Assembly (NCBI GenBank): GCA_023703675.1 | Contig: CP097974.1 | Location: forward strand, 147,288-211,287 | Direction: 5' to 3' | DNA: 64,000 bases | Source of the DNA: SAR86 cluster bacterium | GTDB taxonomy: Bacteria; Pseudomonadota; Gammaproteobacteria; Magnimaribacterales; AG-339-G14 | In this document: one piece after another, positions 52,086-61,809 of the stretch | Layout of the letters: every line of letters begins with the position of its first letter | Numbering within the stretch: position 1 is the first letter of the stretch | Program-made: the position numbers and the translations under genes | Notes under the pieces: model-generated | Told to the model about the DNA's origin: nothing | Database searches by the model: none | Seen by the model: the letters and a program-made list of their open reading frames with translations, nothing else

Positions 52086-52366
52086 TGGATAGCTTGTTTG
52101 TAATGTTAATTTTTGTTTTGGTTCTTGCGATCTTTTTAGGATTTGAATTGATTAATAAAGTTCCATCGACTCTTCACACCCCTTTGATGTCAGGAGCAAA
52201 TGCAATCTCCGGAATAACTATTGTTGGTGCGCTCCTCTCCTCAGGTTCAGATGGAGGTGTTTGGACCACTTTTCTAGGAACTGCAGCTGTATTTTTTGCA
52301 ACAGTAAACGTTGTTGGGGGTTATTTGGTAACAAATAGAATGCTTAGGATGTTTAAGAAAAAGTGA
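52085..52366 (+). CDS. pntAB: NAD(P) transhydrogenase subunit alpha part 2
   Basis: This small membrane subunit supplies part of the proton channel. The 93-residue protein has three predicted helices (LFVMLIFVLVLAIFLGFELI, HTPLMSGANAISGITIVGALLSS, TFLGTAAVFFATVNVVGGYLVTNRML) with the family signature VPSTLHTPLMSGANAISGI. The ATG at 52085 shares a base with the pntAA stop; a TTG three bases earlier is unnecessary. Its stop overlaps the pntB start. Confidence 0.94.
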   Translation: MDSLFVMLIFVLVLAIFLGFELINKVPSTLHTPLMSGANAISGITIVGALLSSGSDGGVWTTFLGTAAVFFATVNVVGGYLVTNRMLRMFKKK

Positions 52367-53766
52367 TGGATATTTTTCAATCAGAAATCTTTGCAAACAT
52401 GTCATATATCGTAGCCTCCATGTTATTCATTTTTGGTCTCAAGCAATTGGGCTCTCCAGAAACTGCTCAAAGAGGAAACTTAATATCCGCGTCGGGTATG
52501 TTTCTCGCTGTTCTAGTTACTCTTATAAATAGTCAAATTATTTCTTATGAATGGTTAGCTGCTGGATTAATTTTGGGAGTCATTGTGGGCGCATCTGCAG
52601 CCTCACTTGTGAAAATGACTTCTATGCCAGAGCTGGTTGCACTTTTTAACGGTTTTGGGGGTATAGCAAGTCTATTGGTGGGCTCTGCAGAATATCTTGG
52701 GTCAAACAGCTTAGGTCTAATTTCATTAACAGCAATATTTTTAACCTTAATTATTGGCGGAGTAACTTTTTCTGGAAGCATTGTAGCCTACGGAAAATTG
52801 TCTGAAATCCTGCCTGGCAGACAAATAACTTTTTTAGGTCAGCGAATTGTATTGATTATCATTTTCCTTTTTTCACTAATCCTTGGATCTCAATTAATTT
52901 TTGGATTTGAATTATTTCAAGTTTGGAGTCCAATATATTCTTTTTCATTTCTCATATTATTCGCCTTGATTATTGGTTTATTGATTACTCTCCCAATAGG
53001 TGGAGCCGATATGCCTGTCATCATTGCTTTATTAAATAGTTATTCTGGATTGGCAGCTTCAGCAGCTGGGTTTGTGATAAATAATAACGTCTTGATAGTT
53101 GCCGGAGCTTTAGTCGGAGCTAGTGGATTAATTCTTACAAATATTATGTGTAAGGCAATGAATAGATCTTTGGCTAATGTAGTTTTTGGCAGCATTGGCT
53201 CTGCTTCATCTGGAGTTAGGAGCGATGAGGATGTGGGTGAAGTTAAGCCTATAAACGTCTCTGATGCTTATCTTATATTAGAAGCAGCTAATTCAGTTTT
53301 GGTAGTTCCAGGTTACGGAATGGCAGTTTCACAAGCGCAACATGCCGTTCGTGAGTTAGGTGAATTGCTAGAAGATAATGGATGTGAAGTAAATTATGCA
53401 ATCCATCCAGTTGCTGGAAGGATGCCAGGACACATGAACGTATTATTAGCTGAAGCAAACGTATCTTATGATCAACTGCAAGAACCTGAAGACGTTAATC
53501 CAGTAATGGATACGGTAGACGTTTGTATTGTTATTGGAGCTAATGATGTCGTGAACCCCGACGCTAAAGATAATGAAGGAAGCCCTATTTATGGAATGCC
53601 AATAATAGAGGCTGATAGAAGTAAGACAGTTTTCATTTTAAAAAGATCGATGGCATCTGGATTCGCTGGCATCGATAACCCTCTATTTGGCAAAGAAAAT
53701 TCAAGAATGTTGTTTGGCGATGCTAAAGAATCTATATCTAGTTTAGTGGCCGAATTTAAGTCTTAA
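52366..53766 (+). CDS. pntB: NAD(P) transhydrogenase subunit beta
   Basis: PntB carries membrane helices and the NADP(H)-binding domain III. The 466-residue protein has many transmembrane segments in its first 270 residues and signatures MTSMPELVALFNGFGGIASLLVG, IGGADMPVIIALLNSYSGLAASAAGF, VPGYGMAVSQAQHAVRELGELL, HPVAGRMPGHMNVLLAEANVSYD, and IGANDVVNPDAKDNEGSPIYGMPI. The three genes overlap at each junction and form one operon that regenerates NADPH from the proton gradient. The ATG at 52366 is chosen over GTG at 52363. Confidence 0.95.
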   Translation: MDIFQSEIFANMSYIVASMLFIFGLKQLGSPETAQRGNLISASGMFLAVLVTLINSQIISYEWLAAGLILGVIVGASAASLVKMTSMPELVALFNGFGGIASLLVGSAEYLGSNSLGLISLTAIFLTLIIGGVTFSGSIVAYGKLSEILPGRQITFLGQRIVLIIIFLFSLILGSQLIFGFELFQVWSPIYSFSFLILFALIIGLLITLPIGGADMPVIIALLNSYSGLAASAAGFVINNNVLIVAGALVGASGLILTNIMCKAMNRSLANVVFGSIGSASSGVRSDEDVGEVKPINVSDAYLILEAANSVLVVPGYGMAVSQAQHAVRELGELLEDNGCEVNYAIHPVAGRMPGHMNVLLAEANVSYDQLQEPEDVNPVMDTVDVCIVIGANDVVNPDAKDNEGSPIYGMPIIEADRSKTVFILKRSMASGFAGIDNPLFGKENSRMLFGDAKESISSLVAEFKS

Positions 53767-53801
53767 AACACTGAAAAATAAGCCTTTTCTAGCCTTCAAA
53801 A

Positions 53802-53810
53802 TGCTATAAT
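53802..53810 (+). promoter_or_regulatory. Extended -10 promoter of gyrA
   Basis: TGCTATAAT is a perfect extended -10 element; no good -35 is visible. The predicted start near 53817 gives a leader of about 58 bases containing the hairpin at 53820-53858. The AT-rich spacer fits the supercoiling-sensitive promoters known for gyrase genes, but that is inference. Confidence 0.55.
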
Positions 53811-53819
53811 TTCTTACTG

Positions 53820-53861
53820 AAAAATAAGTTTTTTGACGCCAAAAACTAACTTATTTTTTTT
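53820..53861 (+). terminator. AT-rich terminator-like hairpin in pntB-gyrA gap
   Basis: An 11-base stem (53820-53830 with 53848-53858) encloses a loop that can itself pair TTTT with AAAA, and a T-run follows. It could end pntB transcripts. Because it lies downstream of the extended -10, it could also attenuate gyrA transcription. The stem is weak, being nearly all A-T pairs. Confidence 0.45.
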
Positions 53862-53874
53862 CTTATTTTAAGCA

Positions 53875-56400
53875 ATGGACGATATAGCAAAGGAAATTAT
53901 CCCAATAAATATTTCAGAGGAAATGAAAGCCTCCTACATGGATTATGCTATGAGCGTCATTGTGGGAAGAGCTCTTCCGGATGCAAGAGATGGGCTTAAA
54001 CCAGTTCACAGAAGAACTCTTTTTGCTATGGATATTCTGAATAATGACTGGAATAGAGCTCATAAAAAGTCAGCTCGAATAGTTGGAGACGTTATAGGTA
54101 AGTATCACCCACATGGCGATTCAGCTGTGTATGAAACTATTGTCAGAATGGCACAAGATTTTGCTCTGAGATATCCATTAATCGATGGTCAAGGTAACTT
54201 CGGTTCAATGGATGGAGATGGTGCGGCAGCAATGCGTTACACAGAAATAAGGATGTCAAAAATTTCCAGAGAGTTAATGGCCGATCTAAACAAAGAAACA
54301 GTGAACTTTGTCGAAAATTATGACGGAACGGAATTCATACCTGAAGTATTACCAACTAAGATTCCTAATTTACTAATCAATGGATCTTCTGGAATAGCAG
54401 TCGGAATGGCAACTAACATGTTGCCACATAATCTTACAGAGTCAATAAATGCTGCTATTGCAATTTTAGAATCACCGAAAATAAGTACAGAGGATATTTT
54501 GAAAATTATCCCTGCACCAGACTTTCCTACCGGAGGAATTATAAATGGCACACAAGGAGTCGAAGAAGCAGCAAAAACGGGCCGAGGAAAAGTAATTTTA
54601 AGAGCTAAGACTGACATAGAAACTGATAGTAAAGACAGGTCAAAAATTATAGTTACTGAAATTCCTTATCAAATCAATAAAGCGCGTTTAGTGGAAAAAA
54701 TAGCACAACTTGCAAGGGACAAGAGAGTTGACGGGCTTTCTGAGATAAGAGACGAATCAGACAAAGACGGAGTAAGAATTGTAATTGAGTTAAAAAGTGG
54801 AACCAATCCAGAGGTAATGCTTAATAACCTTTTTGCTTTGACTCCATTAGAAAGCTCTTATGGAATAAACAATGTTGCTTTAGTAAACAACGTCCCGAAA
54901 GTTTTAAATTTAAAAGAAATATTAGAAATTTTTATTGCTCATAGACGAGAGGTTGTCACAAGGAGAACTATATTTGATTTAAACAAAGCCAAAGATAGAG
55001 GTCACATTTTAGAAGGTCTCACAGTTGCTTTGGCTAATATAGATCAAATAATTAGTTTAATAAGAAATTCAAAAGATCCTGCTATTGCAAAGCAAAAGCT
55101 GCTTTCAAAGAAATGGAAAGCAGGCATGGTAAGTAAACTCATTAAGAATTCAGGCTCTATTTCCACAAAACCAGAAAATCTCGGAAAAGAATTTGGACTG
55201 TCAGGATCCTCTTATAAGTTATCAGAAATTCAAGCTCAAGCAATCTTAGACTTAAGATTGCAAAGACTTACAGGTTTGGAACAAGACAATTTAGTTGCAG
55301 AATATGAAGAAATTCTAGGCGAAATTAATAATTTACAAGCCATCCTTGAAGATCCAGATAAATTAAAAAAAGTAATTAAAGATGAACTTGAGTATATAAA
55401 AGAAGAGTATGGAGACGAGAGGAAAACTCCCATAGAAGAAAGACTAGATCTTACAAATGAAGATTTGATTAAACCAGAAGATATGGTTGTAACAATCTCT
55501 AGGTTGGGATATGCGAAAACGCAACCCCTAGAAGTTTATCAATCTCAAAGAAGAGGCGGGGTTGGAAAAACCGCAGCTTCGGTTAAAGAAGAAGACTTTG
55601 TAGAACAATTAATAGTTGCCAATACTCATCACACACTATTATGTTTTTCTAATTTAGGAAAAGTTTATTGGTTGAAAGTTTATGAAATTCCTCAAGCATC
55701 CAGAATTGCAAAAGGAAGACCGCTAGTAAATTTAATTCAACTTGATGCGAATGAGAGGATTACAAGCCTACTGAATATTGAATCTTTTGATAATGCAGGT
55801 TATGTCTTTATGGCTACCGCAAATGGTATTGTTAAAAAGACTCCCCTAGAGGATTTTAGACTGCCGCGGAAAAATGGAAAAAGAGCAATTAAATTGGATA
55901 CTAGCGATGAATTGGTTGGAACAAAAATTACAGATGGGCAGGAACAAATTATGCTTATTAGCGACGCCGGAAAAGCAGTATTCTTTGATGAAAAAGATGC
56001 AAGGCCATTGGGAAGAGATACTCGAGGAGTCAAAGGAATTGAGTTAGAGGATAGGCAAAAGGTTATATCATTAATGGTTCCTAGTCCTGACGATGAAATT
56101 CTTACAGTTTCTGAAAATGGCTTTGGAAAAAAATCAAAAATTAATGATTTTAGAAAAACAAAGAGAGGAGCAAAGGGAGTCATCGCAATGCAACTTTCAG
56201 ATAGAAATGGTAAGTTAATTTCAGCTGTTCAAGTTGTAGAAGAAGACGAAGTTATATTAATTACGGATAAGGGAACTTTAGTTAGAACCAAAGTTTCTGA
56301 AATAAGTACTTTTGGAAGAAATACTCAAGGCGTTAGAGTAATAAAATTGAAGGAAAACGAAAAACTAAATAAGTTGGCCTTGGCTTTAGAAGGAGACTAA
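53875..56400 (+). CDS. gyrA: DNA gyrase subunit A
   Basis: GyrA is the DNA-breaking subunit of gyrase and introduces negative supercoils with GyrB. The 841-residue protein has the catalytic tyrosine at Tyr122 in [11 protein letters not shown]. The quinolone-determining region reads [17 protein letters not shown] with Ser83 and Glu87; glutamate at 87 is a natural variant of aspartate. The C-terminal beta-pinwheel contains the GyrA-box-like QRRGGVGK. A predicted extended -10 promoter lies about 65 bases upstream. serC starts three bases after its stop, so the downstream aromatic genes may be read from the same promoter. Confidence 0.97.
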   Translation: MDDIAKEIIPINISEEMKASYMDYAMSVIVGRALPDARDGLKPVHRRTLFAMDILNNDWNRAHKKSARIVGDVIGKYHPHGDSAVYETIVRMAQDFALRYPLIDGQGNFGSMDGDGAAAMRYTEIRMSKISRELMADLNKETVNFVENYDGTEFIPEVLPTKIPNLLINGSSGIAVGMATNMLPHNLTESINAAIAILESPKISTEDILKIIPAPDFPTGGIINGTQGVEEAAKTGRGKVILRAKTDIETDSKDRSKIIVTEIPYQINKARLVEKIAQLARDKRVDGLSEIRDESDKDGVRIVIELKSGTNPEVMLNNLFALTPLESSYGINNVALVNNVPKVLNLKEILEIFIAHRREVVTRRTIFDLNKAKDRGHILEGLTVALANIDQIISLIRNSKDPAIAKQKLLSKKWKAGMVSKLIKNSGSISTKPENLGKEFGLSGSSYKLSEIQAQAILDLRLQRLTGLEQDNLVAEYEEILGEINNLQAILEDPDKLKKVIKDELEYIKEEYGDERKTPIEERLDLTNEDLIKPEDMVVTISRLGYAKTQPLEVYQSQRRGGVGKTAASVKEEDFVEQLIVANTHHTLLCFSNLGKVYWLKVYEIPQASRIAKGRPLVNLIQLDANERITSLLNIESFDNAGYVFMATANGIVKKTPLEDFRLPRKNGKRAIKLDTSDELVGTKITDGQEQIMLISDAGKAVFFDEKDARPLGRDTRGVKGIELEDRQKVISLMVPSPDDEILTVSENGFGKKSKINDFRKTKRGAKGVIAMQLSDRNGKLISAVQVVEEDEVILITDKGTLVRTKVSEISTFGRNTQGVRVIKLKENEKLNKLALALEGD

Positions 56401-56402
56401 AA

Positions 56403-57488
56403 ATGAGGAATTACAATTTCTGTGCGGGACCCTCAGCCTTGCCCACTGAAGTTTTAGAAGAATTAAAAGAAGAAATTTTAGATTGGAAAAACCATGGTCT
56501 TTCAGTAATGGAGATGAGTCACAGGAGTAAAGAAGTTGTAGAAATAGCAGAAACTGCGAAACAAGATTTTATTGAATTAATGGATATAAATTCCGATTAC
56601 GAAGTTTTATTCATTCAAGGAGGAGCTTCACTTCAATTTTCTATGGTTCCGATGAATTTATTGTCATGTTCAAAAACTGAAGCCTTAAGCAACTATTTAA
56701 ACGTGGGACAATGGTCCATTAAGGCAATAAAAGAGGCAAAAAAATATGGGAATCTAAAAATTTCTGCTTCTTCTGAAGAAGTTTCTTTCAAAAAATATCC
56801 TAAACCTGAAGAGTGGAAAATAGACGCAGAGGCTTCTTATCTTCATTTAGTAATGAATGAAACGATTGATGGCGCTTGTCTTAGAAACCATGAAAACTTA
56901 CCTCAGATTGACTTAGTTGCTGATTGTTCTTCTTGTATTTTATCTGAACCAATTGACGTATCGAAATTTGCTTTAATTTACGCTGGTGCGCAGAAAAATA
57001 TTGGTCCAGCTGGATTGGCAATTGTAGTTATCAGAAAAGATCTCCTTAGAGAAAGAAATGATTTACCAGCCATGATGAGTTACAAAACTTACGCGGATTC
57101 GGATTCAATGTATAACACGCCTCCAACCTTTGCATGGTATTTGTCAGGTAAGGTTTTCAGTTGGTTGAAAAACAGGGGCGGCTTGGAGAACCAAAAGAGA
57201 ATAAATGAATCTAAAGCAAATAAACTTTACGCATTCATTGACTCAAGTGATTTCTTTAAAAACGATGTCGATATTGAATCAAGGTCGATAATGAACGTTC
57301 CATTTCTAATGAGCGATGAGTCTCTGAATAAAAAATTCTTAATTGAATCAAAGGCAGCAGGCCTCTTAAACCTCGGTGGTCATCGCTCTGTAGGTGGCAT
57401 GAGAGCAAGTATATACAATGCGGTTCCTGAAGAGGGAGTAGACGCTCTTGTGAGTTTTATGAAAGATTTTGAAAAACAAAATGGCTAA
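56403..57488 (+). CDS. serC: Phosphoserine aminotransferase
   Basis: SerC makes phosphoserine for serine synthesis and acts in pyridoxal phosphate synthesis. The 361-residue class V aminotransferase has NFCAGPSALPTEVLEE, the SVMEMSHRSKEV and LFIQGGASLQFSMVPMN segments, ADCSSCILSEPIDVSKF, the PLP lysine in YAGAQKNIGPAGLA, and GGMRASIYNAVPEEGV. It overlaps pheA by eight bases, the usual Pseudomonas-type order after gyrA. Confidence 0.95.
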   Translation: MRNYNFCAGPSALPTEVLEELKEEILDWKNHGLSVMEMSHRSKEVVEIAETAKQDFIELMDINSDYEVLFIQGGASLQFSMVPMNLLSCSKTEALSNYLNVGQWSIKAIKEAKKYGNLKISASSEEVSFKKYPKPEEWKIDAEASYLHLVMNETIDGACLRNHENLPQIDLVADCSSCILSEPIDVSKFALIYAGAQKNIGPAGLAIVVIRKDLLRERNDLPAMMSYKTYADSDSMYNTPPTFAWYLSGKVFSWLKNRGGLENQKRINESKANKLYAFIDSSDFFKNDVDIESRSIMNVPFLMSDESLNKKFLIESKAAGLLNLGGHRSVGGMRASIYNAVPEEGVDALVSFMKDFEKQNG

Positions 57489-58557
57489 TAAAGATACTTT
57501 AAAAGATATAAGAAATAAAATTGATCAATTGGATTTATCTATCCTTAAATTTCTAAGTCAAAGGGTAGAATTAGTTATAAAAGCAGGAAAAATAAAAAAA
57601 TTTTCGAAAGATACTTCTTTTTATAAACCTGAAAGAGAAGCTCAAATTTTAAGAACAATTATTTCGAATAATAAAAGTTCTCTCAGCAAGGAAAGCTTAG
57701 AAATAATTTATAAAGAGATAATCTCAGCCTGTTTCGTAAGAGAAAAGGAAATAGAAGTTTATTTTCTCGGTCCCAGAGGAACTTATTCTGAATTAGCATG
57801 TAAAAAAAATTTTGGCAGCTCTGTTAACTCTACTGCTTGCAAAACAATTTCTGATGTTTTTGAGGCTATTAGTGACGATAATTCATACGGAATCGTGCCA
57901 TTAGAAAATTCCACCGAAGGCGCTGTAAATTCAACCTTGGATGCTTTGCAAAATACCAATTTAAAAATTTGTGGAGAGTTGGAAATGCCTATAAGGCATT
58001 CTTTATTAGCCAAACAAGAAGAGATTGAAAAAATAAAAAATATTTATGGTCATCAACAGTCCCTTGCACAATGTAAAAATAAAATTCAAAACCTGTTGCC
58101 AAAAGCTAAACTAATTCCTGTTGAGAGTAGCGGTTTAGCTTTAAACAAAGCAAGCAGTGGAAACTTTAACGCCTGCATCGCCCATCAATCTTTTGCAACT
58201 GATAATAATTTAGTAATTTGTAAAAAAAATATCGAGGATAAAACAAACAACACTACAAGGTTTATTATTTTAGGCTTGAGTTCACCCTTAAAGAGCGGTC
58301 TCGATAAGACTTCAATAATAATTTCTTTAGAAAATAAACCTGGTTCCCTTTCGAAGATATTAAAAATTTTTGAATCCTCAAGTGTGAATCTTAGTTACAT
58401 TCAATCCAGACCATCTAAAATTGATAAATGGAGTTATTCCTTCTTCTTGGATTTTGAAGGGCACTCGGAAACAAAAAAAATTAGCTTGCTAATGAATAGA
58501 TTAGAAAGTAAATCACTTAATCTTAAATTGTTGGGTTCTTACCCAAAAGCTCTTTAA
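57481..58557 (+). CDS. pheA: Bifunctional chorismate mutase/prephenate dehydratase
   Basis: PheA converts chorismate to phenylpyruvate. The 358-residue protein has an N-terminal AroQ-type mutase (IRNKIDQLDLSILKFLSQRVELVIKAGKIKK). A dehydratase domain follows (FLGPRGTYSELACKKNFG, GIVPLENSTEGAVNSTLDAL, NNTTRFIILG). A C-terminal ACT regulatory domain (TSIIISLENKPGSLSKILKIFESSSVNLSYIQSRPS) probably senses phenylalanine. The ATG at 57481 begins MANKDTLKDI; an in-frame ATG at 57469 is further inside serC. The stop overlaps hisC by one base. Confidence 0.95.
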   Translation: MANKDTLKDIRNKIDQLDLSILKFLSQRVELVIKAGKIKKFSKDTSFYKPEREAQILRTIISNNKSSLSKESLEIIYKEIISACFVREKEIEVYFLGPRGTYSELACKKNFGSSVNSTACKTISDVFEAISDDNSYGIVPLENSTEGAVNSTLDALQNTNLKICGELEMPIRHSLLAKQEEIEKIKNIYGHQQSLAQCKNKIQNLLPKAKLIPVESSGLALNKASSGNFNACIAHQSFATDNNLVICKKNIEDKTNNTTRFIILGLSSPLKSGLDKTSIIISLENKPGSLSKILKIFESSSVNLSYIQSRPSKIDKWSYSFFLDFEGHSETKKISLLMNRLESKSLNLKLLGSYPKAL

Positions 58558-59666
58558 TGTCTCAATCGCTAAAAGACAGTGTGAACAAGGGGGTTTTAGA
58601 ATTAAAACCCTATGAGCCTGGCAAACCCATTGAGGAAACTCAAAAGGAAGTAGGTTTAGATAACATCATAAAGTTGGCTAGTAATGAAAATCCACTGGGC
58701 ATAAGTCCAAAAGCTTTGAAAGCAATCTCATCTGCAACAGATTTGAATAGATATCCAGATGGAAATGCAACTCAATTCAAAGAAAAAGTTGCATCAGAAT
58801 ACAATGTTAAACCTTCCATGGTAACCGTTGGCAATGGTTCAAACGACATTATTGAATTTATTGCTAAATGTTTTTTGAGCTTTGGCGATACAGCAATTTT
58901 TTCTCAGCACGGATTTGCCATTTACCCTCTTGCTATTAAAGCCAGTGGAGCAGAACCAATAAAAGTAGAAGCTAAAAATTGGGGTCATGATTTAGATGGA
59001 ATTGCTGATTCAGTAAAAGAAAATACTAAAGCAATTTTTTTAGCAACTCCGAATAATCCTACGGGTACAGTTTTATCGGTAAATGAATTAAAAACTTTTT
59101 TGGAAAAGATTCCATCAAATATCATAGTTTTGGTTGACCAAGCTTATTTTGAATACATTGAAGATGAGCAGTACAAAGTTCCCTTTGAGTTGATTAATGA
59201 ATTCTCAAACCTAGTGATCTCAAGAAGTTTTTCCAAAGCTCATGGCTTAGCAGCTTTTAGGTTAGGGTTTTCTATAAGTTCTGAGGAGATAGCTGATTTT
59301 TTAAATCGGGTTAGACAGCCCTTCAATGCGAATAGTCTTGCTCTGATAGCAGGAGTCGAAGCTCTAAATGATAAAAAACATATCTCTGAATCTGTAGACA
59401 TTAACAAAAAAGGTTTGGCTCTTGCCGAAGAGTTTTTTGAAAAATTAGGTTTTGATTTCATTAAATCTTATGGAAACTTTATTAGCTTTGATTCAAAGAT
59501 GGATTCAGATAAAAGTTTTGAATATTTTTTGAGTAAAGGAATAATTTTAAGATCTTTAAAAGTTTATGAAATGCCTAATCACTTGAGAGTTTCCATTGGA
59601 ACGGAAAATGAAATGCAACAATTTTTTTCGACTTTAGAAGATTATGCAAAATTCTTATCAAAATAA
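58557..59666 (+). CDS. hisC: Histidinol-phosphate / aromatic aminotransferase
   Basis: The 369-residue class II aminotransferase shows IKLASNENPLGISPKALKAI, a RYPDGNATQFKEKVA segment, VTVGNGSNDIIEFIAKCFL, ATPNNPTGTVLS, VDQAYFEYIEDEQY and the PLP lysine in SRSFSKAHGLAAFRLGF. It lies among pheA, tyrA and aroA. In Pseudomonas the homolog here (HisC2) is thought to serve aromatic amino acid transamination, so it could act on phenylpyruvate and hydroxyphenylpyruvate besides histidinol phosphate. Confidence 0.92.
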   Translation: MSQSLKDSVNKGVLELKPYEPGKPIEETQKEVGLDNIIKLASNENPLGISPKALKAISSATDLNRYPDGNATQFKEKVASEYNVKPSMVTVGNGSNDIIEFIAKCFLSFGDTAIFSQHGFAIYPLAIKASGAEPIKVEAKNWGHDLDGIADSVKENTKAIFLATPNNPTGTVLSVNELKTFLEKIPSNIIVLVDQAYFEYIEDEQYKVPFELINEFSNLVISRSFSKAHGLAAFRLGFSISSEEIADFLNRVRQPFNANSLALIAGVEALNDKKHISESVDINKKGLALAEEFFEKLGFDFIKSYGNFISFDSKMDSDKSFEYFLSKGIILRSLKVYEMPNHLRVSIGTENEMQQFFSTLEDYAKFLSK

Positions 59667-59670
59667 AACA

Positions 59671-60495
59671 ATGCAATTTGGCATCGTTGGGTTAGGGTTG
59701 ATTGGTGGATCAGTAGCCAAAGCACTAAAGGCAAGAAACTTCGAAGTTTTTGCAGAAGATCTTAATAGGAATTATTTAGAAGCTGCCACTAAAGAGGGAT
59801 TAATTTCAGGTTCTTTAAATGAAATCGATCAAGAAAAAGAGTTTATTTTGATCATTTGTGTGCCGGTCTCAGCATACGCCGACATTTTTTCGCATCACAA
59901 AGATTTAATGACTAAGGCGCAATTAGTTACAGATTGTGCGAGCGTAAAAAATACTTTGAGCGATGAACTAAATAGTCACCCCTCACTTCAAAAAAATTAT
60001 GTTTTCTCTCATCCTATGGCAGGATCTGAAAGAAGTGGTTTTTTTCATTCGGATAAAGATTTATTCAAAGATAGAGTTTGTATATTATCTAAAAAAGACC
60101 TAACTGAAAAAAAATCGTTAGACTTATGCGAAAATCTTTGGCGAGACTTAGGGTCAAAAATAAAATTTTTAGATCTAAAAGACCACGATAAAATTTTAGC
60201 ATCAACGAGTCATTTACCTCATTTCATAGCATTTTCCTTAGTTAAATCTCTTTCAAATTTAGATTCAGATAAAATTTATTCTGGAGGAGGTCTTAAAGAT
60301 TTCACGAGAATAGCGGCAAGTGATGTGAAAATGTGGAAAGATATTTTTTCTCATAATAAAGATGAAATTTTAAAAGCCATCGAAGATTTTACACAGTCAG
60401 TTAATCTTTTTAGAACCCAAATACAGCAAGATGATTTAGACAAGATTGAAAAATTTATTGAAGAAGCGAAAGCTTTTAAAGAGCATAAATTGTAA
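59671..60495 (+). CDS. tyrA: Prephenate/arogenate dehydrogenase
   Basis: TyrA oxidatively decarboxylates prephenate or arogenate in tyrosine synthesis. The ATG at 59671 gives 274 residues beginning MQFGIVGLGLIGGSVAKALK, the NAD(P)-binding glycine loop. The catalytic region shows VTDCASVKNTL, YVFSHPMAGSERSGFFHSDKDLF and STSHLPHFIAFSLV. An ATG at 59644 within hisC is in frame but adds nine atypical residues. In many pseudomonads tyrA is fused to aroA; here they are separate genes with adjoining stop and start. No mutase or ACT domain is present. Confidence 0.93.
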   Translation: MQFGIVGLGLIGGSVAKALKARNFEVFAEDLNRNYLEAATKEGLISGSLNEIDQEKEFILIICVPVSAYADIFSHHKDLMTKAQLVTDCASVKNTLSDELNSHPSLQKNYVFSHPMAGSERSGFFHSDKDLFKDRVCILSKKDLTEKKSLDLCENLWRDLGSKIKFLDLKDHDKILASTSHLPHFIAFSLVKSLSNLDSDKIYSGGGLKDFTRIAASDVKMWKDIFSHNKDEILKAIEDFTQSVNLFRTQIQQDDLDKIEKFIEEAKAFKEHKL

Positions 60496-61809
60496 ATGAA
60501 GAGATCCATTATCTCAGAACCAAGTTCTCTCAAAGGACAAATTGAAATTCCTGGAGATAAGTCTGTATCCCATAGAGCTTTAATTTGTGGTGCTCTTGCC
60601 AGCTCTCCAACAAAAATAAGTAATCTCCAAAGAAGTGAAGATGTCTTAAATACTTTTAAAGTAATTAAAAATTTAGGTATAGACACAGAGCAAAAAGATT
60701 TAACTATCCGGCTTTATGGTAAAGGTCTACGAGGACTTTCAAAGCCAAGCAATGAACTATATTTTGGTAACTCAGGAACCGGAATTAGATTAATGACTGG
60801 TGCATTATCAGGTCAAAATTTTGATAGCATTCTTCAAGGAGATAGTTCCTTAACTAAAAGGCCCATGAAAAGGATTTCGGAACCTTTAGAAGAAATGGGG
60901 GCTTGTATAAATCTAAGTTCTGAATTTACTCCACCAATTGAAATAATTGGCAATAAGAATCTTTCTGCAATCTCTTACGACATGCCAATCCCGAGCGCTC
61001 AAGTAAAGTCGGCTATACTTTTTGCAGCATTATTTTCCGAAGGAAAAACAAAAGTGAGAGAATCGCTCGTATCAAGAAATCATACCGAATTAATGTTCCA
61101 ACAATTTGGCATAAATTTAAAAACGATTAATTCTGAAATAACTCTTTCTGGGCAAGAAGAATTTGAGGGCAAAGACATTAATGTCCCTGGAGATTTTTCA
61201 TCAGCTGCCTTCATGATTGTGGGTGCATTAATTACACCTGATTCTTCTATTTTGATTAAAGATGTTGGTTTAAATTCAACTAGAATAGCTCTTTTGGAGG
61301 TTTTAAATTCCATGGAGGCGGATATAAAAATTGAAAATATAAGAAAATTTGGAAGCGAAGAGGTTGGAGACTTAAGAGTTTCTTCTTCGCAATTAAAACC
61401 TTGCAAAGTAGGGGCTTCTCTTATTCCCAATCTAATCGATGAGTTACCAATTTTATTTATAGCTTCATTATTTGCTACGGGAGATTCTGAATTTTTTGGA
61501 ATTGAAGAATTACGCCACAAAGAAAGTGATAGATTATTGGCCATGCAAAGCGGTCTTAAAAATATTGAAATAGAGACAATTTATAATAGTGGAAAGTTAA
61601 CAATTGAAGGCAAAGGCAGTGATTATTTAATCGATTCGGGAACTGTAGATTCTTTTGAAGATCATAGAATTGCTATGGCTTTCATTATTGCTGGATTAAG
61701 ATCAAAAAAAAATTTGGTGGTTAAAAATACAAATTGTATAAAAACCTCGTTTCCAGAGTTTTCCTATTTACTTGATTCTCTCGGAGCAAAAATTGATGAA
61801 ATTCAATAA
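60496..61809 (+). CDS. aroA: 3-phosphoshikimate 1-carboxyvinyltransferase (EPSP synthase)
   Basis: AroA joins shikimate 3-phosphate and phosphoenolpyruvate. The 437-residue protein has IEIPGDKSVSHRALICGALA, YFGNSGTGIRLMTGALSG, DSSLTKRPMKRI, MPIPSAQVKSAILFAALF, VPGDFSSAAFMIVGALI and EELRHKESDRLLAM. The active-site GNSGTGIRLMTG loop has Gly at the position usually Gly/Ala in EPSP synthases. It follows tyrA directly and overlaps the cmk start by 14 bases. Confidence 0.95.
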   Translation: MKRSIISEPSSLKGQIEIPGDKSVSHRALICGALASSPTKISNLQRSEDVLNTFKVIKNLGIDTEQKDLTIRLYGKGLRGLSKPSNELYFGNSGTGIRLMTGALSGQNFDSILQGDSSLTKRPMKRISEPLEEMGACINLSSEFTPPIEIIGNKNLSAISYDMPIPSAQVKSAILFAALFSEGKTKVRESLVSRNHTELMFQQFGINLKTINSEITLSGQEEFEGKDINVPGDFSSAAFMIVGALITPDSSILIKDVGLNSTRIALLEVLNSMEADIKIENIRKFGSEEVGDLRVSSSQLKPCKVGASLIPNLIDELPILFIASLFATGDSEFFGIEELRHKESDRLLAMQSGLKNIEIETIYNSGKLTIEGKGSDYLIDSGTVDSFEDHRIAMAFIIAGLRSKKNLVVKNTNCIKTSFPEFSYLLDSLGAKIDEIQ

